From UBA5314 sp964635975 (GTDB lineage Bacteria > Bacillota > Syntrophomonadia > Syntrophomonadales > Syntrophomonadaceae): a stretch of DNA of 19,386 bases. Below are positions 6,857 to 14,613 of this stretch, in pieces (position 1 is the first letter of the stretch; every line of letters starts with the position of its first letter). The DNA lies in assembly GCA_964635975.1 (NCBI GenBank), contig CAZWPO010000037.1, positions 1 to 19,386 of the forward strand. Reading direction: 5' to 3'. A model generated the notes under the pieces. That model saw only the letters and a program-made list of their open reading frames with translations, was not told the origin of the DNA and did not search any database. Made by a program: the position numbers and the translations under genes.

Positions 6857-7810
6857 TTAAAGATCGTTCCAGGCCCGGTAGCCCTGAATTGAGGAGCTGG
6901 TTTGGACCGCCCGGATAATGGCCTGGGCTAAAACCTTTGCCGACAGGGTGCCGACCAGGTTTACGTCAGCCTCGATTTTACCTGTAGCCAGGGCGAACAC
7001 TGTATCGCCATCGTACATGGTATGCGCCGGAGAAATGACTTTTGCCAGTCCATTCTGTGCCATCTGAGCGACTTTGGTAGCCTGGTTTTTGCTTAAAATT
7101 GCATTACTGGCTACGACCGCGATGGTGGTATTTTGACCTTGAAAAATTTTAGGGTTTCCGGCTTCCAACCAGGTGTTCAGGGTTCCGGGAAAACCACTTT
7201 TTTTCTCATCGCGCATTCCGGCTACGATGCCGCCCTGCTCATCAAGAACATCACCCAGAGCATTGACGGCCACTATGGCTCCTACGCACAAACCATTGCT
7301 CAAGCTCATCGACCAGGTTCCCAGGCCGCTTTTCGTGCAGTGCTCATAACCCTTGAACTTGCCGATAGTGGCTCCAGCCCCGGCTCCTACGTTGCCCTCC
7401 CGAACGGTCGGGCCTGCATTCTGGCACGCCTTATAGCCCATGTCCCGATCGGGGCGCACCCTGAAATCACCTACCGGTAGATCGAAAAGAACAGCGGCAG
7501 GAACTATAGGGACTACAGTTGGTCCCATAGGGTAACCTATGCCATTCTCCTCAAGGTAGTCCATCACTCCGCAGGCCGCGTCCAATCCAAAGGCGCTGCC
7601 GCCGGTGAGCAATACAGCATGGATGCGTTCGACCAGATTGATCGGATGCAGTAAATCAGTCTCCCGGGTTCCAGGCGCGGATCCCCTGACATCAACCCCG
7701 CAAACCGCCCCCTCAGCTCCCGCGAGTATCACCGTGCAACCGGTCAGGGCTTCCAGGTTCTCGCATGATCCTACAGTAATTCCTTCTACTGAAGTAATAG
7801 CACTCTGCAT
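6857..7810 (-). CDS. P1 family (S58/DmpA-like) self-processing peptidase/hydrolase
   Basis: Members of peptidase family S58 (DmpA-like, N-terminal nucleophile fold) cleave themselves into two chains and act as aminopeptidases or amidases; the natural substrate of this subgroup is mostly unknown. The 317-residue product has the typical start (ITSVEGITVGSCENLEALTG), the glycine-rich GNVGAGAGATIGKF (about 139-152) and QNTTIAVVASNA (about 226-237). By comparison with family members the bond before T228 is the likely self-cleavage site and T228 the nucleophile; this is inferred from alignment memory. The ATG at 7810 has GGAGG 8-9 nt upstream; longer in-frame starts at 7849 and 7855 lack this. There is no signal peptide, so it is probably cytoplasmic. 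It lies 129 nt after the zinc-ribbon gene and 77 nt before coaX. Confidence 0.9.
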   Translation of the reverse strand: MQSAITSVEGITVGSCENLEALTGCTVILAGAEGAVCGVDVRGSAPGTRETDLLHPINLVERIHAVLLTGGSAFGLDAACGVMDYLEENGIGYPMGPTVVPIVPAAVLFDLPVGDFRVRPDRDMGYKACQNAGPTVREGNVGAGAGATIGKFKGYEHCTKSGLGTWSMSLSNGLCVGAIVAVNALGDVLDEQGGIVAGMRDEKKSGFPGTLNTWLEAGNPKIFQGQNTTIAVVASNAILSKNQATKVAQMAQNGLAKVISPAHTMYDGDTVFALATGKIEADVNLVGTLSAKVLAQAIIRAVQTSSSIQGYRAWNDL

Positions 7811-7939
7811 TTCGCTCAACCTCCACAGACGCGTTAGATCCGAAACCATTGGCAAGCCCCATTAAAGAATAGGGACATGCCCTTGCCAGGAATGCCCCCG
7901 ATTGAAATTCACGGAAAAACGTTAGCCGCTGATCATGGA

Positions 7940-8350
7940 TTAGAAACGATTGCCGCACTCCGGGCAAAATTTAGCATCAACAGGCACTTCAGTCCCGCAG
8001 GTACAGGCTCTTGACGAAGGGGCTGCCGGAGCTGCTGCCGGACTGGCTTCTACCACAGCACCAGGCTCTCCCTCCTGCTCCAGCTCTTTGATCTTATCCT
8101 GGATCTGATCGATCTCAGCCTGAAAAGCGGTAACTTCACCGCAGAACCCTTCTATTTGTGACTGTACTGCTGAAAAATCACCCTCTTTTACAGCTTGATA
8201 GGTCAATTTACCTATTTCAAAAAACTTGCCATTGATCTCTTTCTGTTTGCTGCTGATTTGTCCCTTTAAGCGCTGCACTTCCACTGCTGTTTTGGCCTTG
8301 TCGGCGGTATCACTGACTCCCTGCTTTAATTTGTCAAAAAATCCGCTCAT
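7940..8350 (-). CDS. Small coiled-coil protein with C-terminal zinc ribbon
   Basis: The 136-residue product has three visible parts: a long, strongly charged helical region (about 1-95) likely to form a coiled coil, an Ala/Pro linker (about 97-113), and a C-terminal zinc-ribbon-like end (ACTCGTEVPVDAKFCPECG, about 115-133). The cysteines are C116, C118, C129 and C132, so the first pair is CxC rather than the usual CxxC of such ribbons. No enzyme motif or membrane segment is present. The ATG at 8350 has GGAGG 7 nt upstream. The role is unknown; similar small ribbon proteins occur widely in Firmicutes. A weak promoter match lies upstream (8426-8454). Confidence 0.85.
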   Translation of the reverse strand: MSGFFDKLKQGVSDTADKAKTAVEVQRLKGQISSKQKEINGKFFEIGKLTYQAVKEGDFSAVQSQIEGFCGEVTAFQAEIDQIQDKIKELEQEGEPGAVVEASPAAAPAAPSSRACTCGTEVPVDAKFCPECGNRF

Positions 8351-8425
8351 TTTAACCCCTCCCATTTAATTCTTATTAGAAATTTTTAGGCAAAAGAGCT
8401 TAAATTCCTTTAGAAGCCTACTTCT

Positions 8426-8454
8426 ATTAAATTGCAAAATCATGACTTAAACAA
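8426..8454 (-). promoter_or_regulatory. Possible promoter for the zinc-ribbon gene
   Basis: On the minus strand TTTAAT (8431-8426) matches the -10 consensus at 5 of 6. TTGTTT (8454-8449), 17 nt upstream, keeps the TTG of the -35. It lies in an AT-rich gap of 115 nt after nadC, and would give a leader of about 70 nt. Confidence 0.25.
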
Positions 8455-8465
8455 GTGAATTTACG

Positions 8466-9296
8466 CTATTGTAGTTTAAAGCTAATATCCAGGCTCCTGA
8501 TCGAATGTGTCAGAGCGCCAACCGAGATGAAATCCACGCCCGTTGCTGCCACCTGGCTTATGGTGATCTCGTCGATGCCGCCCGAGGCTTCCGTGACAGC
8601 TTTTCCGGCAGCTAGCTCCACTGCCTGTTTCAAAGTTCCGGCATCCATGTTGTCCAGAAGTATTATATCGGCACCAGCCAGTAACGCCTCTTCGACCTGA
8701 CGCAGACTTTCCGCTTCAACTTCGATTTTAACCGTGTGCGGGACTCGCTGCCGAATCCTGTTGACCGCCTGGCGAAGCCCGCCGGCCGCCTGAATATGAT
8801 TATCCTTGATCATGACCCCATCATAGAGGCCGAAGCGGTGATTGCGTCCCCCGCCCACCCTCACTGCATATTTCTCGAGTAGTCTTAATCCTGGAGTAGT
8901 CTTGCGCGTATCCAGAAGCTCCGCTTTATGATCTTTTATCAGCTCGGACAGCCGTCTGGTCCGTGTAGCAACGCCAGAAAGCCGCTGCAGAAAGTTTAAG
9001 GCCACTCGCTCGCCGGTGAGCAGCGCTAATGTGCTTCCTTCGACCGCTGCGATATGATCGCCCGGTTCTACCTCCTGGCCGTCATCCTTCAATACTTGAA
9101 AGCTGGCTTGCGGATCCAAACAAGAAAAGACCATCCTGCAGACTTCCAGCCCGGCTATAACGCCATGATCCTTTGACAGAAATAGCCCCCGGCTTTTCTG
9201 CTCCTGCGGGATTAAATTGGCGCTGGTAATGTCCTGATGGCCAATGTCTTCCTTTAACGAGCTGATTACGAGATCTTTCAGGCCTATATAATCCAT
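8466..9296 (-). CDS. nadC: Quinolinate phosphoribosyltransferase (decarboxylating)
   Basis: Converts quinolinate and PRPP to nicotinate mononucleotide, the third step of de novo NAD synthesis. The 276-residue product shows the family blocks EDIGHQDITS near the N terminus, GERVALNFLQRLSGVAT, LLDTRKTTPGLRLLEKYAV with the arginine/lysine residues of the active site, GGGRNHRFGLYDGVMIKDNH (metal/PRPP region) and IEVEAESL, ILLDNM of the barrel. Length is normal. The ATG at 9296 has AGGAGG 7 nt upstream, which rules out the longer reading frame to 9371 that runs into the repeat. It is separated from nadA-nadB by the polysaccharide deacetylase gene and a palindromic repeat. Confidence 0.97.
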   Translation of the reverse strand: MDYIGLKDLVISSLKEDIGHQDITSANLIPQEQKSRGLFLSKDHGVIAGLEVCRMVFSCLDPQASFQVLKDDGQEVEPGDHIAAVEGSTLALLTGERVALNFLQRLSGVATRTRRLSELIKDHKAELLDTRKTTPGLRLLEKYAVRVGGGRNHRFGLYDGVMIKDNHIQAAGGLRQAVNRIRQRVPHTVKIEVEAESLRQVEEALLAGADIILLDNMDAGTLKQAVELAAGKAVTEASGGIDEITISQVAATGVDFISVGALTHSIRSLDISFKLQ

Positions 9297-9325
9297 GATT
9301 TTGCCTCCTACTAGATAGTAGCAGT

Positions 9326-9383
9326 GGGGACGGTCCTTTTGGTCCTTCCTATTTATCCTTGAAAGACCCAAAGGACCGTCCCC
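9326..9383. repeat. GGGGACGG palindrome, copy C
   Basis: GGGGACGGTCCTTT (9326-9339) is perfectly complementary to 9370-9383. The stem continues inward with 7 of 9 pairs, giving arms 9326-9348 and 9361-9383 and a loop of about 12 nt. The outer arm is the same as in copy B (4932-5023), but the inner arm differs. It lies 9 nt past the deacetylase stop codon and 29 nt upstream of the nadC start, so it may affect read-through or mRNA ends between these genes. Confidence 0.85.
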
Positions 9384-9392
9384 CTAACTCGC

Positions 9393-10550
9393 CTATAAAC
9401 TTTTCGCAAATGCGTTTATTCCCATTCCCCGAGGTATTCTTACCCTGGGCATTTGGTACAGGTCATGATTCAAAGACCCGTGTCCGTACTGGGTAGTGAC
9501 TGCTGATGTATATCCGGCTTGTTGAACCGTTTGGGCTACCTCACGATTGAAAAATCCTCCCGGATAGCAAAAGCTCTCACAGGGAACCTGCAGGCAGGCT
9601 TCTATCAGGCTTTTCGATCCGAATATCTCTTCATAACAACGGCTGCTGCTGACCTTGGAAAGAGCCGGATGAGTTTCTGTATGGCTGCCGATTTCCATCC
9701 AGTCCGCTCTTAACATGTTCATCTCATCCCAATCAAGGTAATTGTCCACACCTGCGTAATGGGCTATTACAAAAACGGTAGCAGGAAATTTGTTCTCTCT
9801 TAATACCGGCCAGGCTTTGGTCATAAAAGACTCATAGCCATCATCAAAGGTAATAACCACGGTTTTGTCCATCGATTCATGGTTTTTCATCATTCGCAGA
9901 CCCTGCGCCATGGTGACAACTTTGAAATTGTTCTCTTTCAGGTATTTCATCTGTTCCCTGAATTCAATCTCGCGGACGTAGAGATTGTTTGGCCCATCAC
10001 CAATCTCATGATACATGAGGATTGGAACCGATTGGGGCTCGCTAGTCTGAGCGTTGTTTGCCGGAGCTGTATATCCAGGTGTACGCAAATGCAGAGTGCG
10101 TTCTGTGCCATCCCAGTCTGCCTGCAGGCCCAGCGGTTCCCGGATAAAGCTAAGCGGAACCAGTACCTGCCCATCAGATAATTGGGGGGCTATCTCTAAC
10201 TTGACCGGGTGCTCATTAATATATGCTTCATTTTTTCCGATTACAGTTTTCAGGTCTGCTCTCTGAGCTTTTATGTACAAAGTCTGACCATCCTGGTCGA
10301 ATTTTACTTCAGCAGCGGCAGCTTCCGCTATTGGTCTTAGTGGCACCAGCGATTTAGTATCAATGATCCGCGCCAGGGCTGATGTCCTAAGCGGTTGCTC
10401 ATTCAGAGTGACCCTTATATATTTAGGCGGACCGCTAAGTTCCTGCAGCCTGGTCTGTTCACTCGCTACATTGGTCTTGTGGGTAAACATCAGCACCCCC
10501 ACCAGCACAGCCGCCACCATGATACATATAAATGCCCGTAAACCCTTCAC
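9393..10550 (-). CDS. Membrane-anchored polysaccharide deacetylase with copper-amine-oxidase-like N domain
   Basis: Predicted cell-surface carbohydrate esterase family 4 (NodB-type) enzyme that removes acetyl groups from a cell-envelope polysaccharide or peptidoglycan. From the GTG at 10550 it has 385 residues: an uncleaved signal anchor near residues 4-22, a copper-amine-oxidase N-terminal-like (stalk) domain at about 40-160 with the two repeats VPLRPIAEA and VPLSFIREPLGL, then the NodB domain with ILMYHEIG, the metal motif TFDDG, HTETHPAL and CYPGG. The GTG has GAGG 5 nt upstream; TTG at 10565 is an alternative five codons longer. It splits the nad genes, lying between nadB and nadC, without an obvious link to NAD. 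Confidence 0.92.
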   Translation of the reverse strand: MKGLRAFICIMVAAVLVGVLMFTHKTNVASEQTRLQELSGPPKYIRVTLNEQPLRTSALARIIDTKSLVPLRPIAEAAAAEVKFDQDGQTLYIKAQRADLKTVIGKNEAYINEHPVKLEIAPQLSDGQVLVPLSFIREPLGLQADWDGTERTLHLRTPGYTAPANNAQTSEPQSVPILMYHEIGDGPNNLYVREIEFREQMKYLKENNFKVVTMAQGLRMMKNHESMDKTVVITFDDGYESFMTKAWPVLRENKFPATVFVIAHYAGVDNYLDWDEMNMLRADWMEIGSHTETHPALSKVSSSRCYEEIFGSKSLIEACLQVPCESFCYPGGFFNREVAQTVQQAGYTSAVTTQYGHGSLNHDLYQMPRVRIPRGMGINAFAKSL

Positions 10551-10695
10551 TCCAACCTCTCCCAATAATTATTCTACCTTGAAGGCCAAATTACCAAAAC
10601 GAAGACCCTCTCGGGCATCCGGATAACATCTCACTTCATCAAAACGAAAATCGTTGATTGAGCAAGCTTCTTGAGTAACGAATATTGTGGCCTAA
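10551..10695 (-). other. Intergenic stretch with a start-less reading frame
   Basis: Between nadB and the deacetylase gene, the minus strand has an open frame of about 40 codons (between a TAG near 10686 and a TAA near 10569). It reads like protein at its end (PDAREGLRFGNLAFKVE) but lacks a plausible ATG, GTG or TTG start with a ribosome site. It may be a decayed gene fragment, part of a dispersed repeat, or chance. AATATTCG plus TACTC at 10673-10686 recurs in the greA leader at 2287-2301. Confidence 0.3.
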
Positions 10696-12294
10696 TTAGC
10701 AGTTGACGAAAGATAAATGCTTTGCCCATCTAATATCATCCCGACCGGGAAAGTCTGATCGGTAGTGGCCTCCGCGGCTCTCCTGCCTCCATAGAGCTGC
10801 CTGGACGATGACCCTGGCCACGGTGAGCATGTTGACAGCCTCGTAATACTCCAATAAATCATCCCCAGCCGCCAGAGTGCTATATATTCTTTCGATTTCT
10901 TCGTGGGCAGACTTAAGGCCTTTCTCGTTTCTTATGATACCCACGTTATCCCACATCAAGTTCTGCAGTTGGATTTTCGCCAGACCAGGATCCAGGTCTC
11001 CCTGCGGCTTAAAAAGCGATCCGCAGTCGAAACCTTTCTGGATTTCTTGTGGCGAAGCCTGGCGCCGGTACAGTATTTCCTCGGCTTTGTACAATATGCG
11101 CTGGCCGAAAACTATTCCTTCCAGCAGAGAATTGCTGGCCAGGCGGTTAGCCCCGTGAACCCCAGTGCAGGCAGCTTCACCGCAGGCAAATAAACCATTG
11201 ATGCCGGTTTGTCCGTATGTATCGGTCGCGATCCCGCCCATGGTAAAATGAGCAGTTGGGGATACCGGAACCAGGTCTTTTTCTATATCAATACCGCTTT
11301 CCAGACAGTTGCGGTATATATTGGGAAAGTGCTCTTTTACCCCGGGGATTCGTTTCATGTCCAGGTAAACGAATTCGCTCTCCGCCTGGTTCATTTCATT
11401 CACAATAGCCCGGGATACGATGTCCCGAGGCGCCAATTCTTCGAGGGGATGGTAGCGGGGCATAAATCTTTCTCCCCGGGTATTATACAGCCATGCTCCC
11501 TTTCCCCTTACGGCTTCCGATATTAGAAAGCGCTGGGTTGCAAGGCTGAACAACACGGTAGGGTGAAACTGGATAAATTCCATATCCTGCAACTGCGCAC
11601 CTACTCTGTAGCAGGCTGCTACGCCGTCTCCAGTGGCCACCCTGGGATTGGTCGTATATTTGTAAAGCTGCCCAACCCCCCCGGTAGCAATAATTACTGC
11701 TTTGGCAGAATAAGCCAGGTGCTTGCGGTTGGGCACGTCATAAATAAGCGCTCCTAGACAATCGCTGCCTTCCTGGTTTACCAGGATATCTACCAGAAAT
11801 TGGTCTTCCAAGAGTGTTATACCGGGATGATCTTCACAACGGTTGACCAGGGCAAAGCGGATGGCCTCACCGGTAGCGTCTGCCGCATGAAGAATTCTAG
11901 CCCGGCTGTGTGCCCCTTCTCTGGCCAGATCGATATTCCCGTCTTTCATATCAAAGCTGGCGCCCATTTGAATCAGTTCTCTTACCCGGGGAGGACCTTC
12001 CCTGACCAGAACATCAACGGCGTCTATATTGCACAGGCCAGCTCCCGCCTCTAGCGTATCCTCCAGGTGCAAAAAAGGCGAATCTTCTTCGTGGACCGCC
12101 GCGGCTATTCCTCCCTGCGCGAGTCCGGTATTGGAATCCATCAGGGTCTTTTTGGCTAGGACTACTACACTACCGAATGCCGATGCCTTTAAGGCTGTGA
12201 AAAGGCCGGCGATCCCGCCACCCACAATCAAAAAATCCACCGTGTTAATGGTGATATCAAGTCCAGGCAAATCGATATGCCGTGTAATGATCAT
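10696..12294 (-). CDS. nadB: L-aspartate oxidase
   Basis: FAD-dependent oxidation of L-aspartate to iminoaspartate, the first step of de novo NAD synthesis. The 532-residue product has the N-terminal FAD-binding site (LIVGGGIAGLFTALKA, about 22-37), the substrate/FAD segment SNTGLAQGGIAAA, the conserved EGAHSRARILHAADATG block, IQFHPTVLF and FTMGGI in the flavin domain, and a C-terminal helical domain as in the succinate dehydrogenase/fumarate reductase superfamily. Length is normal. The ATG at 12294 has only a modest GGGGA site about 6 nt upstream. It follows nadA after 79 nt; the product is unstable and is passed to NadA. Confidence 0.97.
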   Translation of the reverse strand: MIITRHIDLPGLDITINTVDFLIVGGGIAGLFTALKASAFGSVVVLAKKTLMDSNTGLAQGGIAAAVHEEDSPFLHLEDTLEAGAGLCNIDAVDVLVREGPPRVRELIQMGASFDMKDGNIDLAREGAHSRARILHAADATGEAIRFALVNRCEDHPGITLLEDQFLVDILVNQEGSDCLGALIYDVPNRKHLAYSAKAVIIATGGVGQLYKYTTNPRVATGDGVAACYRVGAQLQDMEFIQFHPTVLFSLATQRFLISEAVRGKGAWLYNTRGERFMPRYHPLEELAPRDIVSRAIVNEMNQAESEFVYLDMKRIPGVKEHFPNIYRNCLESGIDIEKDLVPVSPTAHFTMGGIATDTYGQTGINGLFACGEAACTGVHGANRLASNSLLEGIVFGQRILYKAEEILYRRQASPQEIQKGFDCGSLFKPQGDLDPGLAKIQLQNLMWDNVGIIRNEKGLKSAHEEIERIYSTLAAGDDLLEYYEAVNMLTVARVIVQAALWRQESRGGHYRSDFPGRDDIRWAKHLSFVNC

Positions 12295-12373
12295 ATTTTT
12301 TCCCCGTAATGATTATTTTCCTTATAAAAACTACTTTTCCTGCTCTTCTGGAATTTTTTTCTAATGGTCGTAT

Positions 12374-13282
12374 CTATTTGACAGACAGCATACGCTCCAG
12401 GGCTATGCGGGCTTTGCTGCTGATACTTTCTTCGACTTCGATTTGATACTGCAACGTCTCCAATGAGCTGGCCAGTTTATCAAGACTGATCTTCTTCATG
12501 TCCTGGCAGGAGAAATTGCTGCGGGCCAGGTAAAAAGTTTTACCCGGGCAGTTTTTTTCCAGGGTATAAATAAATCCCTCTTCCGTGCCTATAATAAATT
12601 CTGAAGCCGGGCTGTCTTTAACATATTGGAGGATGCCGGCCGTGGACCTGACTGCATCAGCCAATTCAATTATTTCCGGACGGCATTCGGGATGGACAAC
12701 TACCTGTGCCCCGGGATGCTGATTCTTCTGCGCCAGCACGTCATCGGCCAGCAGTTGGTTGTGTATAGGGCAGTAGCCCTCCCACAGAATCAAGTCCCGC
12801 CCGGTTTGTTGGCCGACATAGGAACCCAGGTTGCGGTCAGGTACAAAAATTATCTCTTTGTCGGCGGGTATAGAATTAATGACTGCCACGGCATTGGATG
12901 AGGTGCAGCATATATCGCTCACTGCCTTGACCGCAGCGGATGAATTTACATAAGATACCACCAGCGCCCCCTGATGCTTGGCCTTCAGTTCTTCCAGGGC
13001 TTGTGCCCCCACCATATCAGCCATGGGGCAGCCGGCGCTTATTTCCGGAAGGATGACCATTTTATCCGGATTCAGTATTTTGGCGCTTTCAGCCATAAAG
13101 CTTACTCCACAGAAAACAATCACCCGGGCTTCGGTTTGAGCAGCCTGCCGGGCCAATTGAAATGAATCGCCGACAAAATCGGCGACTTCCTGAATTATTC
13201 CGGGTTGGTAGTAGTGGGCCAGAATAATAGCATCCAATTCTTTTTTCCTGCTATTAATGAATTCCAGCAGGTTTTCGCTCAT
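12374..13282 (-). CDS. nadA: Quinolinate synthase A
   Basis: Condenses iminoaspartate with dihydroxyacetone phosphate to quinolinate using an oxygen-sensitive [4Fe-4S] cluster. The 302-residue product has AIILAHYYQPGIIQEVADFVGDS near the N terminus, VFCGVSFMAESAKIL, SAGCPMADM, YVNSSAAVKA, FVPDRNLG and HPEC. By alignment with known NadA proteins the cluster ligands should be C85, C171 and C259. The ATG at 13282 has GGAGG 7 nt upstream. It is the first gene of the nad unit, 86 nt after panD; most of that gap is taken by a terminator-like hairpin (13325-13360). Confidence 0.97.
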   Translation of the reverse strand: MSENLLEFINSRKKELDAIILAHYYQPGIIQEVADFVGDSFQLARQAAQTEARVIVFCGVSFMAESAKILNPDKMVILPEISAGCPMADMVGAQALEELKAKHQGALVVSYVNSSAAVKAVSDICCTSSNAVAVINSIPADKEIIFVPDRNLGSYVGQQTGRDLILWEGYCPIHNQLLADDVLAQKNQHPGAQVVVHPECRPEIIELADAVRSTAGILQYVKDSPASEFIIGTEEGFIYTLEKNCPGKTFYLARSNFSCQDMKKISLDKLASSLETLQYQIEVEESISSKARIALERMLSVK

Positions 13283-13315
13283 AACTACTCCTCCAGCTTT
13301 ATTCTCTGAATGAAG

Positions 13316-13360
13316 GCAAAATAAGAGAAGCAGGCGGCAAGGTAATGCTTCCTGCCTCTC
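13316..13360 (-). terminator. Terminator-like hairpin between panD and nadA
   Basis: GAGAAGCAGG (13325-13334) pairs with CCTGCCTCTC (13351-13360) with one mismatch. On the minus strand the stem is followed by TTATTTTGCC (13324-13315), a short U-rich tail. It begins 8 nt after the panD stop. The plus strand also has a T-rich run after the stem, so it could act in both directions. It probably ends or attenuates the folate/pantothenate transcript before nadA. Confidence 0.55.
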
Positions 13361-13368
13361 TATTTATT

Positions 13369-13740
13369 TTATTCGTATTTGCCCTTGCAGGTTTTTTCTA
13401 CTTTATTGTTCGAGTTGACAAATACCAGTGTAGGCTGGTAATCTTTGCATTCCTCGCCTGCCAGCAGGCAATAAGTAAGAATTATTACTATATCTCCTTT
13501 ATGCACCAGACGGGCAGCAGCGCCGTTTAAGCATACTACTCCTGATCCCCGCTCTCCTGGGATCACATAGGTTTCGAAGCGAGCCCCGTTATTATTGTTT
13601 ACTATGGTGACCTTTTCGTTTTCCAGTATGTCGCCTGCGTCCATAAGATCGCGGTCTATAGTGATACTGCCCACATAGTTTAAATCAGCATCTGTAACTA
13701 CAGCACGATGAATCTTGGACTTAAGCATGTAACGAAACAT
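13369..13740 (-). CDS. panD: Aspartate 1-decarboxylase (pyruvoyl-dependent)
   Basis: Makes beta-alanine from aspartate for pantothenate synthesis. The 123-residue proenzyme cleaves itself between G24 and S25 (NYVGSITID), turning S25 into the pyruvoyl cofactor. The ATG at 13740 places GS exactly at 24-25, as in well-studied homologues, and has GGAGG about 9 nt upstream. NGAAARLVHKGDIVIILTY is the conserved C-terminal block. It starts 4 nt after the panC stop and is the last gene of the fol-pan unit. Confidence 0.97.
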   Translation of the reverse strand: MFRYMLKSKIHRAVVTDADLNYVGSITIDRDLMDAGDILENEKVTIVNNNNGARFETYVIPGERGSGVVCLNGAAARLVHKGDIVIILTYCLLAGEECKDYQPTLVFVNSNNKVEKTCKGKYE

Positions 13741-13744
13741 CCCC

Positions 13745-14593
13745 TTACACCTCCACTAAGCGGTTGTCGATTAACCGGGTATTTCCAAATTTTACAGCCA
13801 CGGCCATCAACACTCTCCCCTTGATTTCCGGCAAGTCAGATAAATCCTCGGCGCTTAATACCTCAGCATAGTCAATTATCGCCTGGGGGCTGGTTCCTAT
13901 AGTATCTACCAAAATTTTTCTGACCCGGGCAACTTCTTTTTCCCCTTTAAGAATCAACTGCTCAGCCTCTTTGAGGGCTTTATTCAACACCAATGCCTCC
14001 TGGCGCTGAGTCTCATCCAAATATACGTTCCGGGAGCTCATAGCCAAACCGTCGCTTTCACGAACAATAGGCACCCTAACGATTTCAATAGGGAAATTCA
14101 GTTCCTTTACCATCTTCTCTATGATCATAACCTGCTGGGCATCTTTCTGCCCAAAAAAAGCCTTATCAGGTTGACATATGTTGAAAAGCTTACTTACCAC
14201 CGTGGCTACTCCACGGAAATGTCCGGGCCGCGAGGCCCCACACAGCTTTTCGGTAATTCCCCCCGCTACTTCAACAAAAATGTTATATCCCGGAGGATAC
14301 ATCTCTGGAATGCTGGGGGCAAATATTAATTCTGCACGAGTAGTCTCCAATAAACTCCGGTCCTTTACAAGATCGCGGGGATATTGTTCGAAATCCTCGC
14401 CGACACCAAACTGGGTAGGATTGACAAAGATGCTGACCACCACTGCATCACACTGCTTACACGCTTCCCGCGCCAAGGACAAATGCCCTTCGTGTAGATA
14501 GCCCATGGTAGGAACCAATCCAACGGTTTTACCCATCTGTTTTTGTTCCATACACCATGCCTGAGTTTGACTAATACTGTGGAACACCTGCAT
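13745..14593 (-). CDS. panC: Pantothenate synthetase (pantoate--beta-alanine ligase)
   Basis: ATP-dependent ligation of pantoate and beta-alanine. The 282-residue product has the nucleotidyltransferase HIGH-like motif (VPTMGYLHEGHLSLAREA, about 26-43), FVNPTQFG, the pantoate-region segment FFGQKDAQQ and the KMSKS-like AMSSRNVYL. The ATG at 14593 has GAGGG about 6 nt upstream. It lies 20 nt after panB and 4 nt before panD, so the three are one transcript and encode successive parts of the pathway. Confidence 0.97.
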   Translation of the reverse strand: MQVFHSISQTQAWCMEQKQMGKTVGLVPTMGYLHEGHLSLAREACKQCDAVVVSIFVNPTQFGVGEDFEQYPRDLVKDRSLLETTRAELIFAPSIPEMYPPGYNIFVEVAGGITEKLCGASRPGHFRGVATVVSKLFNICQPDKAFFGQKDAQQVMIIEKMVKELNFPIEIVRVPIVRESDGLAMSSRNVYLDETQRQEALVLNKALKEAEQLILKGEKEVARVRKILVDTIGTSPQAIIDYAEVLSAEDLSDLPEIKGRVLMAVAVKFGNTRLIDNRLVEV

Positions 14594-14613
14594 AAATATC
14601 CCTCTTATATGAT

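Noticed and set aside
7861..7939. GGCAAG/CTTGCC hairpin upstream of the P1 hydrolase
   Set aside because: Only six outer pairs with a long unpaired interior; too weak to call a regulatory structure.
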